Origin: Dysidea avara
Lineage: Eukaryota > Porifera > Demospongiae > Dictyoceratida > Dysideidae
DNA: 64,000 nucleotides
Assembly (NCBI RefSeq): GCF_963678975.1
Contig: NC_089274.1
Coordinates: forward strand, 2,654,001 to 2,718,000
Direction: 5' to 3'
Shown here: one piece after another, positions 26,247 to 39,400 of the stretch
Numbering within the stretch: position 1 is the stretch's first letter
Layout of the letters: each line of letters opens with the position of its first letter
Notes under the pieces: model-generated
The model's database searches: none
What the model saw: the letters and a program-made list of their open reading frames with translations, nothing else
What the model was told of the DNA's origin: nothing
Made by a program: the position numbers and the translations under genes

Positions 26247-27022
26247 TTACAAGTAATTTAAGGCTCTGACAAAGCCACGTATATCTAACATTGTAATTTA
26301 GCGTTAGTTACCTAGCTACGAGGTTTGTTAGCTGCGCCGGTATAAATAGCTGTATGGTAGTTATAAACTTATATATAGTACTCACTTGAAACACTTATCT
26401 TTTGATATTCCACCTTATCTTCACAGCAGAAAGACCCCTCAAAGGTAAACGCCCCTGTGAGTATCGTTTTTATTCGAGTCGCGCGTTTTCGTGGGAAACT
26501 TACGTCACAACTGAGGTCAGAAAAGTTTCACCCTTTTCGCCAAGTGCCTTTCACCGAAGCAGGAGATTAGCTAACAGGGTGCATAGAAGTCTATTCAAGA
26601 CTATAGCTATATATATGTCTTCTGAAATGTTCAAAGAGAGCCGTGCACGGTGAGTAGACTGAGGCTTTCGCCTGCGTTCGAATGATCTGCGTGACGCCGT
26701 GCATGCATGTAAAGTGTACCGGTCAGCGTGATGGCAAAAGGCTGAGTGTGCAATCACGCTAACTGCTACGCACTCACGCACGGCGTCACGCAGATTCGAA
26801 CACTGGAGAAAACCCCAGTATGTGTGTGTGTGTGTGTGTGTATGTTGTGTGTGTTGTGTGTGTTGTGTGTGTTGTGTGTGTTGTGTGTGTTGTGTGTGTG
26901 TGTGTGTGTGTGCCGTATGTGAACAAGGACCGCGGACAATTTAATGCATGAGTCCGCATGCTCCCCCCCACCGGCTCTTCCCATGTACAATTATATAAGT
27001 ACAAAAGCAACTTTAATATACA
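26247..27022. other. Spacer with short hairpin and TG microsatellite
   Basis: A short inverted repeat (gatctgcgtgacgccgtgc ... gcacggcgtcacgcagat) spans about 26680-26796. A (TG)n/ttgtgtgtg microsatellite runs about 26820-26912. No supported gene. Confidence 0.6.
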
Positions 27023-27028
27023 TAGCTA

Positions 27029-27799
27029 CAGGGGCGTAGGGAGGGGGGGTTCCGGGGGGTTCAGGACCCCCCTGTAAAATTTAGACTTCCTGCAAGCAGG
27101 ATCCTAACACACCATTTAGTGCGGCAGGACAAAATGAGTGAGTTGATAAAACTTATCTCTCAGGGAAGGATTTACAGAGGTAACATGAGCCCTCTTCAAA
27201 ACTTGTTAAAAAGATCGATATACTCTAATAGAGCAGTCAGGTATATACTCTAATAGAGCAGTCAGGTATACTCTAATAGAACATGCATGTAAATATCCAT
27301 GTCCATATGAAGTTTTTCAGACATTCCAACATTAAATGCAAAACTTAGCATGACCTTATACTGCTATAGCTTTGGTGTGCAGTGTTTAAAGATATAGAGC
27401 TCCAGTAATTTATCACTTTTGTTATGCAAAATTAATTCATGCTATGCATATTTGTATAGTTAGCTATATTGTTTTGATTGTCATTTGTATCAGTGGATTC
27501 ATGGCTCCTATACCACAGTGAGATATAACCATCACTTACAGATTACTATATGTGTCTCTATGTGTTATGCTGTCTGTTTCCACTAGGTGACTTTATCTAG
27601 TACTACCTTCATCCCTGGGGCACTTAATGCATCATAATTAATGTACTTTTTGCATAAAATATAGTAATTTGCTGAGTTTTGATTTATTAAAATATTGAAA
27701 GTCTCTCAGCGGCTGGGGGCTGTGCCCCCAGACCCCTGCTTCTAGTAACTCAATGCTGGTGCTGGAACCCCCCTTCAAAAAATCCTGGCTACGCCCCTG
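27029..27799. mobile_element. CAGGGGCGTAG TIR element
   Basis: Left end CAGGGGCGTAGGGAGG, right end CCTGGCTACGCCCCTG, with TAGCTA on both sides (27023-27028 and 27800-27805). Inside are three close copies of the 'tactctaatagagcagtca' motif (about 27219-27285). No ORF. Confidence 0.8.
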
Positions 27800-27805
27800 T
27801 AGCTA

Positions 27806-28234
27806 TGCTGTGCCTGTGAGTATTAAGTGAGTGCATGAAGTTTACATAAATGACAAATTATAAATATTGATAGCTCAGTATAATATTGATCTAGTATTAG
27901 CTACGTGCATGCATGGCCCATTTCACAAAACATAGCTACTTGTTACAATAAATGTAGACAAAGAAGTATAGATAAGTGAGAACTTAATTGAGGGTAGCTA
28001 TAATATAGCTATATGCTTTGCAAAAATGTCATCCTCAGTTAATAGTGCTTGCATTATGTTGTTGGCAGATGGATATAGACAGCTATAGTTTAGATCACTA
28101 TTCAACACTGCAAAGATGGCTTGGAGTGAATATGTATATTGCTGTACTTGGGATCCCTATAATGAGCAGGGGAAAGTAATAATGGTTTCAGTAGGTGCTT
28201 AAAAATTTGCAATTAATGATTGTTGTTGGATTAG
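27806..28234. other. AT-rich spacer, nothing recognised
   Basis: No ORF, splice pair or repeat with clear ends was found here. Confidence 0.4.
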
Positions 28235-29000
28235 GTCAGGTTGGAGTGAATTCCACAGTCTTATTGATCTAGGGAAGAATGAGTTATTGTACTGATTGGT
28301 CCTTGCATAGATACGTATGATGAAATCCTTGGTCGTGTCCTCTGGTGTTAGAAGTGACAGGGATTAAATCAACAGGAGATATATCAATGAGATTATGAAC
28401 AATTTTGTAGAGGAGGGTGATATGTTAAGGTCAATGAGCATATTGGTTATGCTGCTGAAAGGTGAGAAGTCAGCCATAATGAATCTGGCAGATTGCCTCT
28501 GTACTCGTTCAAGCTTATTAAGGGTTGGCGTATTCTAAAAATGGCATTACAACATTTTCAATTTAATTTGAGTTGGGCAAGACTTAACTCTGTAGGAATG
28601 CTTTGACTGAATTGGATGTGATGTTAGTAATGTGGACCATGACAAATCATTGGTGATTGTAATTAACCCCTAAATATTTAGTAGATGAAACTTCTTTGAT
28701 AGAGATTTCATTAATGATGTAGTTGTAGGTGATTGGATTGTGTTTACGAGTGATTCTCATGAATACACTTTTATCAGGATTAAAAAACATACCAGATCTA
28801 GTGCCCCATTGTGATAAGGAGTTGAGATCATTTTGAAGTGATAAACAGTCGGATGTAGAGTGAATAATGGTATAAAGTATGGTATCGTAATGCAGCATAC
28901 AGACCAATGTTGGAATTGATCGATGATGGTACGTCATTACTATAACATAAAAATAATAGAGGGGCTAAAATTGTTCCTTGGGGGACACCAGAGTACTACT
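28235..29000 (-). pseudogene. 5'-truncated, decayed LINE (reverse transcriptase)
   Basis: Minus-strand translation gives the RT signature SGVPQGTILAPLLFLCYSND at about 28990-28930, then HSTSDCLSLQNDLNSLSQW, FNPDKSVFMRITRKHNP and VSSTKYLGV (28937-28647). Further pieces follow in shifted frames: LLYKIVHNLIDISPVDLIPV and VTSNTRGHDQ. The order is that of Jockey/CR1-type LINE RTs (family knowledge). The expected catalytic YADD region is decayed to LYAAL. Several stops and frameshifts make it inactive. Confidence 0.85.
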
Positions 29001-29831
29001 TTCATGAAAATTGGCAAAGCCAAAATGAAATGTTGTGACTTTCTGTACAAGACGTACAGGCATCACTATTACCAAATCTCAATGCTAGCACCCACACTTT
29101 GTCACTTGTTAGCTTACTTTCTGGACAAGAAAAGTGTCATTGGCATTCATCTATGAATCTCAATACTAGCAGTCGCAGTTTGCACTTTCTGAACTTCCTT
29201 TGCCTAGGGGATTAAAGTACTTAGAACAAGTCAACATAAGTTTTTACATTATTTAGAGCTCCTTAGATGATGTAGGTTCAGCTACCCACAGCCTGTGGCC
29301 TTGGTAGTCAAATTTATGGGTAGCCTCACTGAGTCTATGCAAAGCATCAGAAACCTTGCTGGCTCATTCCAAAATAAAAATTCGTTCTCCTTATGAGGCT
29401 TTGAGTGGTAACTTGTTTTGACGTCTATGTACCAAAAGTATAGCTGGCCCAATTGTCCATTATATAACTAAAGTACATAAACACAGATAACATTATACTC
29501 ACTCAATATTAGAAGTATAGAGTTATACTTCAGATGACAGCTATACATTGTGGTCATACAACTTATACTTCCTTGATTAAGTATCCAGCAGTTTCTTCAG
29601 TCACCATCTAAATTGGCCATATCCCAACAGTGCGTTTTACATTGCTGTATACCAGGATCTCACAGTTTATCCACAATCTTCTAGCTATTAATGTAATGGA
29701 ACACATTAGACCCCTGAAATCAGAATGCCTCACTAATAAGGACACTTTAAGTGGTAATCAGGACACTTTGTTTTATATTTAGTTTTGGGAAATCAGGATA
29801 CATTTATAATTGGACATTTGTCCATATCCTA
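29001..29831. other. Unique or degenerate repeat DNA
   Basis: A decayed copy of the 'cctgaaatcagaatgcctcactaataaggacacttt'-type repeat lies at about 29708-29770. Nothing coding was found. Confidence 0.4.
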
Positions 29832-30490
29832 TATAATATGTGACCCAGTCTGACAAAACCGGGCTTATCGCCTATTTAAAAGTATCGAGAAATGCCGGTT
29901 TAAAGTATTTAGTGTGTTGTAGCTTGCCAATGGTTGAAGCTATATGTACCAAATTTTCACACGTTTTGCACCAATTCCTTACCTTCCAGAGCATCCACTG
30001 TGCAAGTAGCCAACAACTAAGTTTCCCGCCATTTTAGATAGTTTTTATACCGAGGTTGACTGTATCAGGTGAGCTGCAAATCGGGTGGGAGGTGGGGGCC
30101 CTGGAAGGCGGGCAAGATGGTGTTCAAAATTGAAAAGGAAGGCCAAGGGATGAATTAGGCCAAGTTTTGAGTCACTGAGGTCTCAAAACTGGCTAAAATG
30201 AAAGGAAATTCACAGCAGAGGTGCTTATTCAACACCACAGAGCTGTACAGCCACATACAGTCATTCCCAGGCTGACCAGAACTCCATTAAGGCCCCACAC
30301 CACACGTACGGATCGCCACTGGGCTTGGGAAAAGCAACCAGCAAAACCAGACCACTCAAGTCTAGCTGATTTTAAATGTGGAATTAGATAGTTTATTCAT
30401 GTAGCTGTGTGTCCTGGGTGAAAAATCGAATCTGCTGACAGCTGACATGGGCGATAAGACCAGTTTTCTCAGACTGGGTCACATATTATA
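29832..30490. mobile_element. TIR element, ~660 bp
   Basis: Terminal inverted repeats of about 41 bp: TATAATATGTGACCCAGTCT at the left and its complement (agactgggtcacatattata) at the right, continuing into 'cttatcgcc/ggcgataag'. No ORF of note. The target duplication cannot be separated from the AT-rich palindromic ends. Confidence 0.65.
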
Positions 30491-32664
30491 ATATACGTAC
30501 AATTAGATCACGACACTTCACTAAAAATGAACCCATGGTTCATATGTATTGGTGCTCACACATTTATCTAATATGTATTGGTGCTCACACATTTATCTAC
30601 TGACCTAGCTGAAGTCAGAACACTTCACTTATATGGTAATTAGTACTTTTGTTCTTGGTCCCATAGTTATGTATCCACATTTAAACTGTTGAAATCAGGA
30701 CACCTCTCCAATAATGATGATGTGTTAGTAAACACTATTATGTATGCAGCTTGCTAAACATCAATGCGCATAGTCTGGAAAGTCCATATAGCCATTAGCA
30801 GGGTTCTTTTGTAAGTACACAAGCCCTTGGTAATCTGTAACTGATTGCTTACAACATTTTATGAAGCTGTGTAGCCAGCATAATTAACTTGATATAACTA
30901 CACAGATACATATATCTAAAAGCGCATTATTAAGCATATTGATGTAATCTCTGTATTGTCAACTGCAAATAAATACTACCTGCCTCTTTAAATGCTATAT
31001 AGGTCATTAATGTACAATTGTGTGAGAATGTGTAGAAGAATACATAGCCACTAAAGACTTGATGATCTCTGAATGCTAGTTGCATGGTATTTGTCTAAAG
31101 TATAGAAAACATGTTTAATTAAATCTCAGCTGAAATGACTACTCCATTATCTGAGTTTGTCAGTGGTACGATTTTCTTATTGTGCTGGCAATCATGATGC
31201 AGGCCTACTCTCAGTTTCACTTTCAACCTCAATAGCACATGACAAAAACCATATCCTCTGCTAGTGACCACAAGCATATTCCAAGAAGTGTAGAGGTTCT
31301 TGTGCAATAAATACTTGTGTGATTTGTTATACAATGCTATGGCAACTGTATGGGGGAAGTTCAACCACATCTCAAAGCTTTTACAACTGATATTTCTATG
31401 AATTAGTTCATAAAATTTATTACAGAAAGCACTCTTCAATTCTCACACAATTATTGACACTCTTTCATGAATATCAGATGGGTTTTGTGCATGGTGAGAA
31501 CAACAAGAGTGGAACAGCATACTTTTGATATGATAATGTACATCTTTTAGGCCTGCTGATGTCTTTCACCAACAGCCATGATGTTGTGCTGGTTCAGTTT
31601 ATGACAAATTATTATATGGATATGTATATTTTTTTTAGTTGTAAATTGATCTTTGGTATTAGCTATAAGGTTTAGTATTTCAATCAAAAGAAGTATGGCT
31701 CCTCCACAAAGAAGGGGGTGGGGCATTTGCCCCAAATGTCCCATGCTGGATCTGCCATTGCCGCTCCTAGTATTTGGTCAACATTCTGATCCATATTAAC
31801 TAAATGGAGTAATTGAGTTTTCATAGTGATGAACTGCACATATCTAGCATTGATAGAGATGTAAAAAGAGAAAGATATAACTCAAAAATCAATTTTATAT
31901 TCCAGTGCCTGAAAAGCCACTTTTCTTTTTATTATTATTAGAGCTTTACAGTGACCAGCACTGAAGGTCTACAGCAACTCAATTGTGCTGCAGCCTTTTA
32001 GCATCAGCACTGTGTGTTATGTTATCTGCTTTGTTTTTGGTGCCTGATACTGAATTATCTCAAATGTTGACAGCTGCATGAAGATACTAAATGGCACAAA
32101 TGGCAGCAGTAGCCCTTTGTATGTGTATTCATTAAAATTAATAGTTAAGTTGCAGGCTTGCAGCAGTTTGTATAAATATAAATATATTATGTATAAATTG
32201 TTTGGAGAAGTTTAGCAAGTTACACCATCTTTGCATTACAGGGGTAGTAGATATACTGACAGCATTGTTCACTATAGAAAATACGTAGTTAAGTGTTGAG
32301 TGTTACATAATAAGAAAACTTTATTGTTCATAATATATTCTGTGGATGCTATCCTACTAGGAACTTGTGAGAAGGCTTAAAGCCAGGTAGTCAGAAACAT
32401 GTGTAACTATATACATAAGAGAAAACTTTATTTAACTGCTCTGGACCTTATTACTACTTTCCTTATTCAATAGCTACAATGGATTTCATTATTCTTTAAT
32501 GATTGAATTGAGCAAAAGCAATACCTATGTTTGCTTGAACTGCCAACCAAGAACATTAGTCTCCACACTAAACAACTATGATTTTCGTACAACTGATGCA
32601 CTGTGGTACTAAGTCATGACTTGTGCACTGCCATTCATGTTCACCTATTTTGTTATTCGGTGAA

Positions 32665-32800
32665 TGCCGTCACACTACTAGGGACCTGTGAGAAGACTAA
32701 AGCCTATGAATACAGAGAGTCAGAAACATGTAACTAAAACATGAAGAATGCATAAAAAAAAATCCCAGACCAATGCAGTGGTGACTTCCCAGCACCATTG
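32665..32800 (-). repeat. SINE-like repeat copy
   Basis: Shares a core with about 61165-61290 and 32338-32410: 'ctactagggacctgtgagaa' followed by 'agtcagaaacatgtaact' and an A-rich stretch leading to 'ccactggtgac'. A related head at 44140-44218, read on the minus strand, looks tRNA-like: GTGGCTCCGTAATAAGCACT, then a B-box-like GGATCAAGTCACC. The tRNA origin is tentative. Confidence 0.45.
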
Positions 32801-35340
32801 ACATTACCCATGGAGTAAAATATCCACTTCAGTGTACAGACATGTGTTCAATCTATCAACAATTCTACCAGATCAAGTGCACTTTCTATACCATAATCCA
32901 TACTAAACCATCTTCTTTTTCCAGACACATTTCGCTCAGTGGAATTGTGAGATCATTATATCACTTCACATAATGAAAGAATTTCATGCAATTTCAGATT
33001 ACTAGTACTACTGAGAAAATTTATTATGATTTTTCTGTTAATATGTGTGTTGTTGGTGCCAAAGACAGTATAGATTCTGCATTGTACTGACCCTATCTGA
33101 CTGTATCATGTAGCTGTAAAATGGTCTAGCTCTTTTCCATTATATCTGACTTGCTTGCTCCTTATTTCAATTATATGTATAAGATTATTACCACAGTCAC
33201 CATGGTAACAAGAAGGGTCACTGACATGATTCCAATGCTGATCTTAGTCCAGACAAAAAACCAACACAAATCACATGAGTGTGTGTGTTACATTCCTATT
33301 GTTTTTATGACTATCTGTAAAGCCCAAAATGAGCAGTGAGACACTTACTAAGAGGTGATTATTTCCTGCTTAAAAACTAAGAAGAGATGTGTTTTTCCCA
33401 TCCACCTACAACTTAGCCTATTTGTGCCCTTCCCCTTGCCAACTCTTGGATCCGCCCTAGGAGCTATACTCTAAAAGCAATGACAAATAAATGGCTATAT
33501 GCATGCCTTCATAGTACCATAAGAATATATATTGCAAAAGTATCCAATTGTATAGGAGTAGTGCAAAATCATTCACCAATGTTTGGAGTGCATCCATGAA
33601 TTCATGTAGTGTGCACATGCAGTTGTAAACTGACCTAGGCATATTTATATATATATCACATCAAAGAGTCACAATTCACTTCATATTAAATTTTATGCTT
33701 CACTATATGACTTAATGCACGTGCATGTGTGCAGTTATGTGGTTATAGGCATGATAGTGTCCCCAAAAGCTATTTATAGTACTATATGAGTCATGAAGTA
33801 GGTTTTTCCAAGAATGTTATAGTCCATAAATCAAGCCATACACAGGCTATTTATTGTATAACTTCTCCTTTCAAGAACTGCAGTATTAATTGTACTGAGA
33901 CACTGTTGTGCAGTTGATTTGGTGTAAAAGGATAGGCTATAAAACTTATTGTAGCTACATTGTGTGAATACAAGGTTTGGCAGTTGTTATCTTGTAGCTG
34001 TATAATTATTATGCTGTTTTAGTTATACAATAAATAGCCAACAGGAGTAGAATATCTATCTTATATCCAAGTAAAAAACTGTATGTATATGGCTTCTTGT
34101 ACAGCCAAGGATGACTATTAATATCTATGACTGTTGTGAGCTTATATCCAAGTAAAAGACTGTGAGCATTTTGATGTATATGGTATGGTAGTTATTGCCC
34201 AGAGTTATTTGCTCAGTAAATTCTTTGAAGTGTGGCTTTACTGGGATATACACCAAGTTATGGCTAATGCAATGGATGCATGGATATATGGTAGCTACAG
34301 GCAAGCAAAAGTTTTAGAAGTTTTAAATGTGGCTGTATATATGTTTATTTCTTTTAGGTTAAGTGTTATACATGAGTACAAACCTGCATGCATTTATAGT
34401 AGCTTGCTACATTTTATGGTATATAACTATAGCTTTCAATTTATGCTTTAATCTTTATCTTGTACATTAACTAAAATGGAACTTCTTAATTGTATGGACA
34501 ACTGCCATTGTGTTAGAATGCATGTAGTAATACATTAAGCTATAACCAAAGAACTTTCAATGAAAATAATTATTATAGCTTAACCACCCTGCAATTGATA
34601 AAGTGTTAGAATTAGAGCAACTACAACATTATCAAGTAGCCAGCCATAATATGCAACTGATATTTGTGATTGCATGGATTTTGAAAAAAACCCATTTTTT
34701 TGGGCACATGTAAAAGTTGTAGAGAAAACTCAATTGAAAATTTCAAGAATTTTTTTGTAAAAAAAATCTATTTTTACACGTACTTTGGATAAAGTAACTC
34801 AGCTAAACCTTCTTGCTATGAAGTTTCACACCCATAGCTTCTTACGTATATATGCATGATTATATCAGACCATATAGTTAATAAATAAGTCATCATTTAA
34901 CTTACATTTACATATTGCACATGAATGAAATCTGTTTTTATACATTTTAGAAGGTAAGAGTGATTTGTCACCATTTGTCAGTGAATTAGCAGTATCTTTG
35001 GAATTAATGCTTAATATTAAGTATCATGCTCAAATTTTAATACTAGATAGATAACCACTTGGCACCTCATTTTAGCTAAAGAAAATTGAATGATGTACCC
35101 AAAAGGATGGTTTAATGGTTTTCCAAAACTGGGTCACAGCATTTATTTATTTTTTTTAAATATGTGCAAACTTCAATTAGAACTGATGTAACTTTTGTGT
35201 ATATAGCACAGAAGTGAGCTACACCAGAAATTATCTCAATTTGAAGTTTGCAGTGTATTCAGTAATTCATATAAGAAAACTGTTAGTACAGAAGGTTAGC
35301 ACACTTGCTCTACCTGCATACCTACCTTATCGGCTTATGT

Positions 35341-35470
35341 CATATTGCAAGGCTGGGATCGACATTTAAAAATTTAATGGAAGCTTTACTGTTTGCAAAA
35401 GAACTTAGTGATTGTGGCAAGTTTAGACAAGGAAATGACATAAATAAATCATTGCTATCAATAGGGATGC
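35341..35470 (+). pseudogene. Possible kinesin-motor exon relic
   Basis: The plus-strand ORF 35305-35541 contains GKFRQGNDINKSLLSIG, which resembles the conserved loop of kinesin motors (..EG..INKSLLALG; family knowledge). The upstream DLAGSE motif is not visible, and the frame runs straight into repeat-like sequence at about 35465. It may be a captured or decayed exon. The match is short. Confidence 0.25.
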
Positions 35471-36434
35471 ACCTATTTTGCCGGCAAAATTTTTGGAAAA
35501 ATCCATTGGTAAAAGCAAAGAGCAAAATGCTGGAAAAATAAGTGGAAAATTGGAAAAAATGGGCACCAAGGAATGGCACATTTTGTATGAAAAAGATCGA
35601 GATACTCTAATAGAAAGCTCCCGCATAGCATAAGGGCAACATAGATTATGCTGATAGGAATGCGGTGACTAGAGATCGAGATACTCTAATAGAGCAGTCA
35701 CTATGCACAACATATTCTGATAGAGCGGTCACACATGTTTGTAAGCTTGAGATACTGTGATTAATTTGATTGATGGTCAGCAAAATAGAAAAATTTTGAG
35801 TAAAATATAGGTAAGAAAAAGAATTGCTGGAAAGAAAAATAGGTGGAAAAAATCAACACCATTCACTTGCGATTTCTTGAACATGTTATTACACTTGCAT
35901 CCATGCATTGTTCAACATTGTATATTATACCATTTTTTGCATGCAACTTAAACCAAATACGTACTATAAAAGTAAATAATATATTTTGTATTAAAATTAC
36001 TCGAGTGGCCTCACATATGGCCTGATGTACACATTTCTACCAAAACTTAATCAATATATACTGCATGACCCCAAGCAGATGATTGATTGACTATGTAACC
36101 ATATCACAAACCATAATTTCTCTTATTCAAAACTGCCTGCTTAGAACAGTAGTTTGTCAAAAACATGTACACCTTTAACAAGTACAGTATAGTCTACTAA
36201 TAATAATACCAAGTCTAAAATAACATAGCTATTATATATAAACCTACACATATAATATCAAAAATATAGAATTTAATACAAAAACTTGTTGCAGAAAGTA
36301 GTAACTAAATTTAATAGTAACATGTATGATATTGAACCAAACAAACCTTACAAACTATAACATAGGTATAGAAAGGAATGACTACTTGTAAAAAAGTTTA
36401 TGTAGCTGGCTATATATGTATGTGTGTTTGTATG

Positions 36435-39400
36435 TTAAAATGTTCGGCCTCCCTCACTATCTTGTGAGTTACTCCATAGCTGAAAATGCTCCCATGCATT
36501 TGACCCAAAAATGCTACTATACTCTGTGTCTACTTCGATCATTGGAAACGAATTTCTTTGCTGCAGTATTATATATATATATATATATAGCAAATATAAA
36601 GTACGCTACATGAACGCATGTGCTTACCCAACTGGTGTTCTTTAGTACAGCAATTCTCATTAGTGCTCTAATACCAGATTCATCTCTGTCTGTTACTTCC
36701 AAAGGATATGGAAGCACTTCATAACTTTTATCTATTTCCAATCCTCTTTCTGGTACTTGCTGCAGAGGACAATAATTATAAACAAAGCAATGAATATCAA
36801 ACATTATTTTTCTACACAGTATATAGTGACTTACTCCATTGCCACCAACTCCCTGCATTGTTACAAACTGTTTAGGCTTCAAATGCCAATCTAAACACTC
36901 AACAGGAGATGGTACAGGATACACCATTAAATGCTCTTCATCACACTCTTCAGTAGCAGACTGTGTGAAAATTTCACATGTAAGTACCAACCATGCATAC
37001 AGTTCAGGCTTACTGCTAGTTCCAACTGATCCTCAAGGTTAAGACTGATAATTCCTCCATGTACTTCAGCACTTGTCAGTGGTAGCTGATTGTGGTAATG
37101 TGACTCTGCAACAAACTCTAAAGCTTTTTTGATTTTTCCTTGGGTAAAGATGTTTGCATGGCCATTATTGTCTTCTCCATGACCATCATTGTCTTCTTCA
37201 TAACTCTGTTGTGTGTTGTGGTGATAGGTACGTCCAGTCACCAGTTGCGAGTTGTTCCCATAATCTAGCATGACACATGCATCAAATGTACCCCCAATAG
37301 TCAAGTGTGCATTGTTTGTAGAGTTTAATGAAGTGAAAGAAGAATCACCTTCAAGTGCATCCTCAAACAGTGAGTGTACATTACAAGTTTGACCAGTAAC
37401 CAATAGTGTGGAGGTCACATCACCTTCTTCATATTCTGCTGGAGATTCAATTGACTGATGGTCATGTAATTTTTCCAGCCTTAGAACTGTGTAACAGAAA
37501 TTAATAGTCTCACAATTCGCCTGGTATAGCAATCTTGGAAAAAACAGTAAACACTGGGGCAAATGTAAATCAGTTGGTATCAATTCCATTGGTGGCACAA
37601 GTAGTTGATTATTGTGGTTGAGTAACTTTAGATAATTTTCTTTAACTACATCATGAAAATTCCAATTATGTTTGATTAATAAAACAACGGATTTCTGCAC
37701 TATTGAGTTCCAGGAAGCAGATTGCAGTTCTATAAATACCAATGAATGGTTGAAATCTGTCATTAAAGCACGTCTGAATTGTGAATCATCTGACCTACTA
37801 GTATACGAGAAGGTAGAGAACATCCTGACTTTCACAATACTACTACCAAGTTGCTTTCCTACTATGGTAAGTCTCATTTCACACACAGACAAGCTTCTAA
37901 CAAAGTTGATTAAAACACTTGATGAATTCAAATTCAATAACGATAGTAATAAATGCTCAAACGATTGCGTCAAAGTATCATGATCTCTTGGATTATTTTC
38001 ATTAGCAAGCAAGTGAACAGGTATATGGATAATGCAATCAGTGCACTTGACATTTCTATTCCTCACACAGCAATAGGTGGTGGTTGTCACCACAAGTATT
38101 CCAAAGATGACTGACACAAAAAACACAGCAACGTATCCTAGTAAATCAGCACAGTCTATAAAGCACTCATTGAAAATAAAAATACAGTCATAATGGTAGT
38201 CCTTGTCGTTGCAAATCAAATTTCCAGATGGTATAGTATGATGATGCCAGAAGCAGTTTTGGTATTGTCTATACGTAACACTCATTACAAAAAGATCATC
38301 ATAACTATTTATGATGGCATCATAGCTATTAATATTCTTGTATAAATCAAGTTTATCAAACGATAAATGATGGCCTTGCCACAAAGGAATGGTATCAGTT
38401 AACAATTGTATAACAAAATTAAAAATCTTATCATTATTACTACGTAATAAATCAATATCTTGTGACCCTTTCATTACCAGTCTTGATAACTTCTTAAGGA
38501 TATTCAATCTGTGGACATTAATGATGTAATTTACTTTAATCATATCTGAGTTTATTCTACAGTTATCAATGTTGACTGCAATCAATATATTAGCATTAGA
38601 CCCTTTACTAAGAGCATCTGTACTGTACCAAGGGTTAAGATGCAGTGGTGCTTCACTGTAGTTGACAATGTATATCCTTTGTTGTAAGAGGATAAAACTG
38701 TATTTCTTTGACAGTCTAAAATGTAATTGTCCTTCAGTGTTTTTAAGTATAACGAATTTGTTTTGATAACTTGCTATGCCATGATTCTCTTTTACCCATA
38801 AACTAAGATGGCGAGGAATTATATGGAGGCTTAGTGTTCCATGTAAAACAAGATCACTGTTAAAATAACATGGAACCTCAGGATATTCTAACAACAACGC
38901 ATCATGCCAATCTACCAAGCTATCTTCTTTAATCATTCCCAGTATTGCATCAGCACGTGAGCAATTATGTTGAAGAGAAGCCAAGTAGATTGAAACATGT
39001 TGGTTGTGGTACTGTCTGTTATAGACACTTTCTTGGACTAAAGCTGAATTTGTATCATTAGTGACATCCTTGTCAGTGAGGATGTCAAGTTCACAACCAA
39101 GATTGATCATCTCTTCACAATGACTAACATTGTTCTTTGGCAACAAAGATTTATGCTTTACAGAATAAACACAAGGCTTGACATCATTTGATTGTACATG
39201 TGAAGAGCTGAGACAATCACAGGTCCATTTGTGTAACTGTTCTCCTGGACCATTACAGTTTCTTGTCTGGAAGAAAAAGCAGTTCTTGAAGTATTTGCTT
39301 TCTGGTCTGCTTTGGAAAACATTGTGATATGTTATTGGAATTCGGCTTGCAATTGGTTTGATGGCATGTTTCTTTTCCATCGCAGAAGATTTGTGATTTG

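Larger units (their letters stand above)
30491..36434. other. Gene-poor spacer with SINE-like and motif copies
   Basis: No supported gene was found. A SINE-like sequence occurs at about 32338-32410 (partial) and 32665-32800. Copies of the 'gatcgagatactctaatag' motif lie at 35597 and 35673. Two candidate poly(A) signals for the kinase gene (ATTAAA on the minus strand) lie at about 36309-36314 and 36269-36274. The minus ORF 31439-31119 (106 codons) has no supporting splice context. Confidence 0.5.

Noticed and set aside
26402-26653. 83-codon plus ORF next to the palindrome
   Set aside because: No family, no splice partner; the sequence continues into a hairpin and TG microsatellite.
31119-31439. 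106-codon minus ORF
   Set aside because: No recognisable motif, no splice context and no repeat match; length is compatible with chance in this region.
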